A DNA stretch of 34,652 bases from Tieghemiomyces parasiticus (lineage: Eukaryota > Kickxellomycota > Dimargaritomycetes > Dimargaritales > Dimargaritaceae). The position numbers were made by a program, and so were the translations under genes. Below the pieces are notes generated by a model that ran no database searches, was not told the DNA's origin, and was given only the letters and a program-made list of their open reading frames with translations. Location: assembly GCA_027575765.1 (NCBI GenBank), contig JANBPT010000460.1:1-34652 (forward strand), in the 5' to 3' direction. Shown here piece by piece: positions 1-7,600 of the stretch (positions are counted from its first letter, which is position 1; every line of letters begins with the position of its first letter).

Positions 1-255
1 CATAGCGACCTCACGACGGGCGTCGAGTGGCACAACTCCCCGACCAGCATCGTAAAAGCCAGTGCGAGTGCCACCAATGGCCTCATGCTGGCTCTCAACT
101 GTCGCTACCGAAAGGTCCTCTTGAGCATGGGGGCTACCTTGGGCTACGATTCACTCAAGCGGTACGGTCGGCAAATGACCGGAATGAGTGCGGGTGCCGT
201 CGGCCCATCTTCGCCGCTTCGGTCCCTGGGCGTCCATGTACAATTCTTTTCGTAG
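1..255 (+). CDS. Probable Mdm10, C-terminal end (partial, cut by window start)
   Basis: The frame is open from base 1 and stops with TAG at 253-255, giving 84 residues. Alternating short hydrophobic/polar stretches (SIVKASASATNGLMLALN, KVLLSMGATLGY) look like antiparallel beta strands, and the end (RSLGVHVQFFS) has the shape of a last strand of a mitochondrial outer-membrane beta barrel ending in an aromatic. From memory this best fits Mdm10, the barrel subunit of the ERMES ER-mitochondria tether that also acts with the SAM complex. Tom40 and VDAC-type porins are alternatives that I think fit less well, because their C-termini differ. Only the last part of the gene is here, so the family call is inference; that it is a coding 3' end is more secure, judging by codon usage and composition. 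Confidence 0.5.
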   Translation, partial: HSDLTTGVEWHNSPTSIVKASASATNGLMLALNCRYRKVLLSMGATLGYDSLKRYGRQMTGMSAGAVGPSSPLRSLGVHVQFFS

Positions 256-667
256 ACACCTTCGGTCCCCGAGCGTGCACCGTGGTGGGCTCATGCCTAA
301 TATCACGGTGTCGTTTCTTAGACTCTAATATCCAACGATTGAGCTTGAAACTGCTTGAACGTTAAACAAAGTGTAAGCGATACTGAATCGCTTTGGCCTC
401 GAACGGCACAATGAGGAACGGGTGGTGTATGTTTTTTTCAAAAAAAAAAACATAATTACAATAAAAACCAGCAATGTAATGGTCTTCATCGAGTCGCTCA
501 GAGTAAAGGTGAAACCAAATCGGTATGTAATTTTAAGCTGGAGACCTCTGATCACAGTGGTTCAGATTAAACGTCGGACAGTCAACGGTGCCGAGTCGCT
601 TGGTATAATCCACTCCAGGATGGAATCATTTCTGACTTCACAGCTTACCTTTTTTTAACCATCCATC
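256..667. other. Gene-free stretch between the Mdm10-like gene and the mariner relic
   Basis: No convincing gene is visible. Around 429-453 a T run and an A run form a small near-palindrome (TATG, T7, C, A10, CATA) that could fold as a hairpin. The octamer GAGTCGCT occurs near 493 and 593, and a close match lies at about 1703, just past the transposase relic. This could be a remnant of element ends, but no clear terminal inverted repeat was found. Confidence 0.4.
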
Positions 668-1738
668 ATGTCTACTTTTCAAACTCCCTCCCCCACTCCA
701 TTTAAATTAACCAGGCATGATGTATGGGTCCTTATTTATAATTACTGTCTGGAGGGCCACAAGGTAGATGGTCCTTTTAATGCTTTGACTTTCAAACTAG
801 GCTCAGCTGCCCCTAGCCACTCCACCAACTACAGATGCCTGGCTCACTTTTGCACAGGTCACTACCCTTTTGCAGATGACTCTTGTTCTGGCCGCCCCCC
901 GGATGACATTGGTGGATTTTATGGGGACATAATCCTGAGATGGCTTAGGGAAGACCCTTGACTGACTGCTGCGCACCTGGCCTGGACCTGCCATACTTAC
1001 CCTAGTACCATACACAATGTCCTGCGTAGGGGCTTGGGGTTGCGCATCTATTTCAACCACTAGGCCCCCTCACACCCTTACCAATGACCAGTACCACCGG
1101 TGGTTACTTTTTTCCACCAAGCTCCTGGAGAAGTCTGATAGGGCTAGTGACTACCTGCTGGAATCCATTGTCACAGGCGACAAGACTTGAGTGTATCTTT
1201 GTGATCCCCCTGCTGGCTCCAATCGCCGGAGGTGGTGTCCTAAAGGTGGCCCTGTCCCAACTGACACCTGCCGAGGTTATGCCACACCCAAAGCAATACT
1301 GGCCATTGTTTTTCACCAGGTGTGGCCTATTACACCTGAGCGTCAAGCCCTCTGGTGTCAAGGTCTCCGCCAAACTCTATGTAGAGTATGGGCTGAAGCT
1401 CATGGTCCAGGCCTGAGTGGAGGCACGTGAAAGTCTGGACCATCACCCCCTGCGGCTTCACCGTGATAATGCGCTACTACATCTTGCTACAGCCACCTGT
1501 GCCTACATTTCCAACTCTAGACTCAAACTCCTGCTAGCCCTTCTCTACGGGCCTCCTAACCTGGCTGTTCAGGGATATCGAATGACAGCTGAGGGGTAAG
1601 AAGTTCAGCACACTGGAGGTGGTTGTGGGCGCCTGGCGATCGGAGCTAGTCAGACTTCAGCCACATGGCTTTAAAACCTGCTATGATAGCTGGTTAGAAT
1701 GAAGTCGCTGAGTGGTACAGAGTGGTGGTTATATTTAA
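668..1738 (+). pseudogene. Decayed mariner-family (Tc1/mariner) transposase
   Basis: Across two reading frames there is a continuous but broken match to mariner-type transposases. The N-terminal part (668-961) has the helix-turn-helix region ending in the signature F-x-x-G-x-x-P-x-x-DD-x-CSGRPPDDI. The same frame continues past a TGA with LTAAHLA and VLRRGLGLR. After a frame change, about 1074-1430 carries TNDQYHRW, ESIVTGDKT (first catalytic Asp) and YLCDPPAGS, then TPKAILAIVFHQ. Further on are LHRDNALLH (second catalytic Asp, near 1458), RGKKFSTLEVVV (about 1589-1621) and CYDSWLE before a final GGYI-TAA at 1736-1738. A TGA replaces the expected Trp just after GDKT, and there are several other stops and frame changes, so it cannot make an active enzyme. 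Length and motif order fit a full-size mariner gene. Terminal inverted repeats were not identified. Confidence 0.8.
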
Positions 1739-3380
1739 TTAACATTATTTAGCTGAGAAAATCCGTACCGATTTTGTGGAATCTATATAACGCCGTGACG
1801 TTTACAGCTGCCATTATGCTGTATACCAGTGTATAGAGTAAAAGTAAAGCAGGACCTAGGTGGTAAAGGAACACGATCTATCGCTTATATATTAAAGCCC
1901 ACTGGACGATGGATATTATAATAGAAACAGTCCCAGATTGGCTATATAACTCTTCGGATCGCCCCCTTTCCGGCCATATACTAATGAGATGTCGGAGTAG
2001 GGCGGATGGCGTAAATCCTTTGCCTACTATCTGAAACTTCAGTATGATAATTACATGCCACCATGGTCACTGGGCTTCTGAAGACCCTCCAATCGAAACC
2101 GTTGTGATACAGTTGCTGATATTGAAGCAAACCTAGGTATTGGCCATTAGAAGCCCACATGATTTCAACAGGGGCTATAGATGTACTCTGCACAGTTTAG
2201 GATCTTTGAAATCCCTGAGAGAACAAGTAAGTCTAATTCCGACAGAGCCAAACAGGGTAGCACATTAGACGTAATATACCTGCGCCACCGTTTGTTTAAT
2301 AAATGGAGCCAGCTAGCTAAAGGGAGGGTACCCTTTGACCACGTGCAGCTCAGTAATTTTAGTTCGAAGCGCAGGTGTTCACCGTAACGAAGGTATACAC
2401 TCCTTTAACACTCACCTCAGCTGGGATCTGAAGATCGCCTAATATGGGAACCTGCAAACCAATGGGGAGCCGTGGATGACCCCCCATCAGTTTGTTTACC
2501 TTACGACTCCTACTGTATTTTCCTGTGTCTTGTTCCCCCACACCAGCGTCTCCGACGAGTAGAATGTGGTGGCGAGGGGGGGATGATCCTCCCCCAACCG
2601 CTTATGAACAGATGTGACCGATGGACGCGTTCGGGATTGTACCTCGGCCTGGACAAACGCTCAGGCCCTACATACTACACGGGAGCGTGGTCATTTCTCC
2701 TATTGCTCACCCGATATGTTGGGCATGACATACCTTGACGGTTTTCTCCATGAGAAACAATTGGGTAGATGTGATTTGACGCCACGGGGTTTTGCTAGAT
2801 CTGCTTCTCGGGCGAACGGAAGGGAAGGTGCCAAGTAGCCTATCAATTGAGCTAAAGTCTCGATTTCAAGAGGAGGCCGATAGACGGGCGTGTTGATAAG
2901 TGGTTGGTGTGCACTGCTCGCGGGGTCTAGGCCAGGTTGGGACATCTGGCGATGAATTTTCGGATTAAAAAGCGGTTGCACGGCAAACCTGTGGGCAGAG
3001 CCCGGGGCGGGATTGGGGCTGGTGATTTAAAGCACACTTGACTCCACCTGGTAGGCAGTCCAATACCTCACCTAGGCTAACGAACCTTGGTATGTTGGTT
3101 ATGGGAGTGGAGCCGTAAAGCCGTGACCTGGAGCATTGGCGCCTTGTTCGAGGGACGGGGCCCTGCTAACGGGTGCCTTAGGGATAGGGCGCTGTGGGGG
3201 GGGGTTCAAGACACAACGCGCCGTGCCGACGCAGGTGAAGCGGCGCCAGGGTATGCGGTGATTTGGCCCGTAGGAGGGTCTTGTGTATCGGTGGATGGCA
3301 CACTCCGTTGCGCGTGTCGTTACACTGTCTGGCACCCATCAATCCCCCACTCCGCCTAGCTGCTTCATATAGATCCCACT
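1739..3380. other. Gene-free region, no recognisable feature
   Basis: This stretch has balanced composition, scattered stops in all frames and no open frame with convincing codon usage. The short open frames here (up to about 90 codons, around 2472-2981 and 3087-3402) overlap each other on both strands and match nothing I recognise. Long exons are unlikely, but very short exons cannot be excluded. Confidence 0.4.
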
Positions 3381-4659
3381 GCCTTGCGCCCGCCACCACC
3401 ACTCCGTGCGGCCCATTTCACTCACTTGCAGCAGTCGTTACTGTGGAACCGCAGGCGGGAGGGCTCTGGCCCAGGCGGGTCCTTTTTTTTTTTTTGTACC
3501 CCACCCCACCCCACCATTCATTGTTTACGTTTACGCGGTTGGGCGCCCCCTTCGCCAGGCATTTTTCTCCCCTGTTCGGTGACCCTGAGCCGCAACCCTT
3601 CAACATCACACCCGCACGCGTCTGGCTTCACGGTTCGGCTTCCGCCTTCTCGACCCCCGAGACAGTGGCCGGCGCAGCTCACCTCCCTTTCTCCGTCAAT
3701 CCGCGCGGTGAATGTCCTCCTCCTCCCTATTTTGTCCTGTATCGGACTCGATACCCGGCGACTCTCTATCTGTCTTCCTTTCTTCTTCCGCTGTTGCCTC
3801 GCCACCCGCTACCTGTGGCCAACTTTCCAACTCCGCCATTCCGGCTCCTTAGGCTGCCAATCCTTGTCCACCCTTGCATCGCTCCTTTCCAGTTTGTTCT
3901 CCACCTTTCTTGTTTACTCGCTTTTCGTTCTCCACCCTTCTTGCCGGCACGCCCGCTCGCTTTTCGTTCGTTCACCCATCCCGCGCCCTGTTGGCTCCTC
4001 ATACGTTTGCTTGCACCTATTCTACTATCTGTTATCTCCCCTCTGCCACCTGCTGTTTACCACCGGTCGATAGCTGCACTGCCCTCTTCTTCCGCACCCG
4101 TCCATCCACGGCAGTAATCCGCTCTACCGGAATTCGCGAACCTCGGCTGCTCCGAGTCTTCTACCCAGAACCGTTGCCCACCGTTGCGGCAGCTCAGCCC
4201 CACCGTGGATTCCGGCGACTCGCCCAACGCACGGATCGAACATTCCGCCGCGTGCTCCTGTCTCAGCTCTTTCCCTCGAGTCGAGCGGCACCGTGTACCA
4301 GCCCGCCCTTTCCCTACCCCGGCGGACTTGACGCGACCCGGGTCCTGTCCAGTCATAGCGGACGCGTGCTGAAAACCCACCCTATTGGCGAGTTTGCACC
4401 GAATACATCCTGCCCCACGTCTGCGGACCCCGCCTGCGCATATAGAAACCCCTCGCCAGCTCGCTCCCTGGACCAGCGCCCCGACTTTGCTACGGTTCCC
4501 CAAGTACTGCCTTCCGCCACCACGGGGTTGTTACCGCCAAGCTGCCCCCCTCTCATCCTCGCTCACCTTCAACCTCTTCGCGCCTCTCGGGCCGGCGACG
4601 CCACTAGCGCGCCGCTCGACTATCTGATATCCTCTTTCTAGCTATTAACTCTTCCACTC
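3381..4659 (+). promoter_or_regulatory. Pyrimidine-rich promoter/5' leader of the LIM gene
   Basis: About 1.3 kb immediately upstream of the LIM-protein ATG is strongly C+T-rich on the plus strand, with a T run near 3482-3495 followed by CCCCAC repeats. Stops are rare because the sequence lacks A/G-rich triplets, so overlapping frames stay open (3263-4117, 3384-4073, 3874-4641), but their translations are Ser/Pro/Arg/Leu-rich without domain structure. An in-frame TAG at 4639-4641 separates this region from the ATG at 4660. The most likely reading is promoter plus a long 5' untranslated leader, possibly with a leader intron. A fast-evolving upstream coding exon is less likely. Confidence 0.45.
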
Positions 4660-7600
4660 ATGACTGCCAACGCCAAGGAGAAGGGGTTCGATACGGCCAC
4701 CCAGGCCCCTTTCTCCTACGATATCCGCGTCACGGGCGACATCAGCCCGTACACCAACGCCGACGATGGCCGCACCACTCGGGTCTCGGTGAAAATCACT
4801 TCCAACGATGATCTGTGCAACATCCTGCAAGCCCGCCAGGCCGGCGGTGCACAGCGTCCCTGGAGCATCGCCAACCCACACGAGCTGCTCAACGTGGATA
4901 TCAACGCCCGGGTGAACCCCTTCACCGACGAGCACACCCCGTCGGCCGCGCCGCCCGCCTCCGCTACCGCTGAATCTCGGCGCCCCGTCAAGACCGCCTC
5001 ACCCGCCCCTCATTCGCCCCACCCGTTTCATCGCCACATGCACGGGCCGCAGCCGGCCATGGCCAAGTGCGGCGGGAGCGTTTCTCATCAGCCGCTGGCC
5101 ATTGCAGCCACTGCCGCCCACATCGACCCAGACGAGGCTGCCATGGCCCACCTGTGGCACCGTCCAGCCTCCGCCCGGAGCCGTACCGAACTGTCCGAGG
5201 TTTTGGAACGCGCTGGTCCCACCGCTCCGAGTGAACGGTCGCTGTCCCCGCATCCTTCGGAGTGGGAGCTGGCTGATGTGCTGCGTCGAACTACAGGCCC
5301 GCCCGAGGCGCGGGAGATGTCACCTGCTCCACACCTGGACCACGGTCGCTATTCCCGCCCGCCTAGCATGGCCCAGGGAAGTGTGCATCAGGCACGGCGA
5401 GGCGGCAGCGTGGTCGTCCCGTCCGAACCACTGAGGAGTTCGAGTAAGATCCGCGAGCTGGAAGGCAGCGAAGCTGACGAGGCCGTCCGCGACCCCACCT
5501 GGACGTCCGCAGTGGTCCCGCGCCGCCGTTCCCCGCCACCCTCCCTCGGCCGACGCTTTGCATCACTCCTACCACCTACCCCGGAGTTCAACCGTCCTGC
5601 GCGGAGCACGACCCCACCCCCAGTCATGCAGGCTGCCTGGCTCGTCGATAACCGTGCCGGAGGCCGCGCCACTCCGAGCGAGCGGCCGGCATCCGTACAG
5701 AGCAACGTCAGCCTTTCGTCCATCTTGACCACCACCCACACCTCCACGACCACGACGACCACCACCCACACCACCACCCAGCAGGCCACCCTTACTGTGC
5801 CTGTGGGGGTGACACCATCGACCGCCTCCTCTAGCCCGAGTATCCGGCCGTACCACCCAGCCGGGGAGGCCCGGCGCGGTGGGTGTGCTGACCACGGCCC
5901 ATCCTTCGCACCCAGCAGCGCCAACACCAGTTTCGTGGGTTACCACGACATTGACCGCGTACAGATGGCGCAGATGCACCGAACTCCCAAACACTGCTAC
6001 GAGGTGTGCTACCTGTGCAGCAAACTGATCACCGGAGGGGACCGCATCGTTCCCCAAGACCGGCCCATTCACCGCGGTTGCCTGCGCTGCACCGAGTGTC
6101 GGCGTCTTCTCACTGTGGACAGTCTAAAGATCTCCGATGAGGCCTTCTACTGTGAAGTGCACCATGCCGCCCGGGACCGGGTCCTGCCCTCCGCCCTGTC
6201 GAACCCTTACCGCTCCGCGGGTCACCCGGGCGGAACCGGCGGGGCCAAACCGGCCCGCCCGCAGAATCTGACCCTTTCCTTTCATCCACACACCGTGGCC
6301 TACTCGCAGCCCTCGGCCAGCGAACCGAGTTTCTGCGGCACGGCGTCGTCTCTCGACCTGTCGGATAATGTGCCGTGCTCTTGCGACTGCCACTGCATGT
6401 ACTGTCCCATCAGTCTCTACGGTGTAGTGACCGAGTCGGAGGCCGGAGATCAGGCCCACCGCTGTGCCTGCCACTGCGCCTGTCCAGTGTGCGTGCGCGC
6501 CCGTGGGATCCACTCCAGCCTGGGAACCCCGCCGCCCTGGACCCCCGCCATCGAGAGATCGATGATGCTCCACCCGTCTCCCTCGGCGCGCTCCACCCCC
6601 TTCCCGGGAGCCCCCATGGTGGGCGGGTCGGTGTTGGAGCCCCGCAGCGATACCCCCTACCGCACCCTCGACCGATCCACCCACTCGGGCAAGGCGTGTC
6701 TCTGCCAGTGTCGCTGTGCGTTCTGCCCCAACGCCCTCTACGGCCAGGTATCGGTGGACGAGGAGGTTCTAGCCCACCCGTGTCACTGCGACTGTCCATG
6801 CTCCATCTGTGTGCGCGCGCTCAATATTTACGACAACTTCGGTGACCCGCCCGAGTTTGCTCCGCCGCGGGCCAAGACCCCCGCCGGATGCCTCAACCCC
6901 GGTGAGAATACGCCCTGCCTGCTCTTCGCCAAGGCTGGTGGTGGTGATGCCAGCGTATTTGAGTGCCCCTGTCCTAATTGCCACGAAACCCGTGTGCGCG
7001 ACGCCAACCTGATTGAGCGCATCATGGCCTACTACTATTCCAAAGCCGTACTAGACCCGACCTACTCCCTCACCCCGAAGGACAAGGAGTACATCCGCCT
7101 CATTTGTCCCTGCTGCCACTGTCGACGGTTCCGCGAGTGCAATTATAAGACCACGGGCAGTCCTGTCTTGAAACCCCAGGCCAAATCGGCTTCCCCAACC
7201 CCGTCACCCTCTCCACCGCAGCACAAGGAGTTTGGCAAGTGCCCATGTCCTAACTGTACTACCGGGACACAGGGTCTGCCCTCTAAGGCACCCAGCAGCC
7301 CTCCACCACCCAAGGCGCCCAGCAGTCCACCGCCTCCCAAGGCACCCAGCAGCCCTCCGCCCAAGCCGCCGTCTGGCAAGCCCCCGGGTGGCCCGCCTAA
7401 GGATTTCGGCGAGTGTCCTTGTCCAAACTGCAAGCCTAGTATGTCTGGTCCGCCGCCCAAAACGCCCGGTAGCCCATCGCCTCTAAAAGCCCCCAGCTCG
7501 CCCTCGGCTCCTCCTAAGAGCCCCACAGGAAAGCCTCCGTCTGGCCCTCCGAAAGATTTCGGCCAGTGCCCGTGTCCGAACTGCACCTCGGGAACACCAG

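Noticed and set aside
3263..4641. Three overlapping plus-strand frames of 229-284 codons
   Set aside because: They overlap in different frames, are Ser/Pro/Arg/Leu-rich without domains, and are explained by a pyrimidine-rich sequence that lacks stop codons.
5388..6799. Antisense and alternate frames of 100-190 codons in the first half of the LIM gene
   Set aside because: Shadows of a GC-rich coding region; the sense frame has complete LIM domains.
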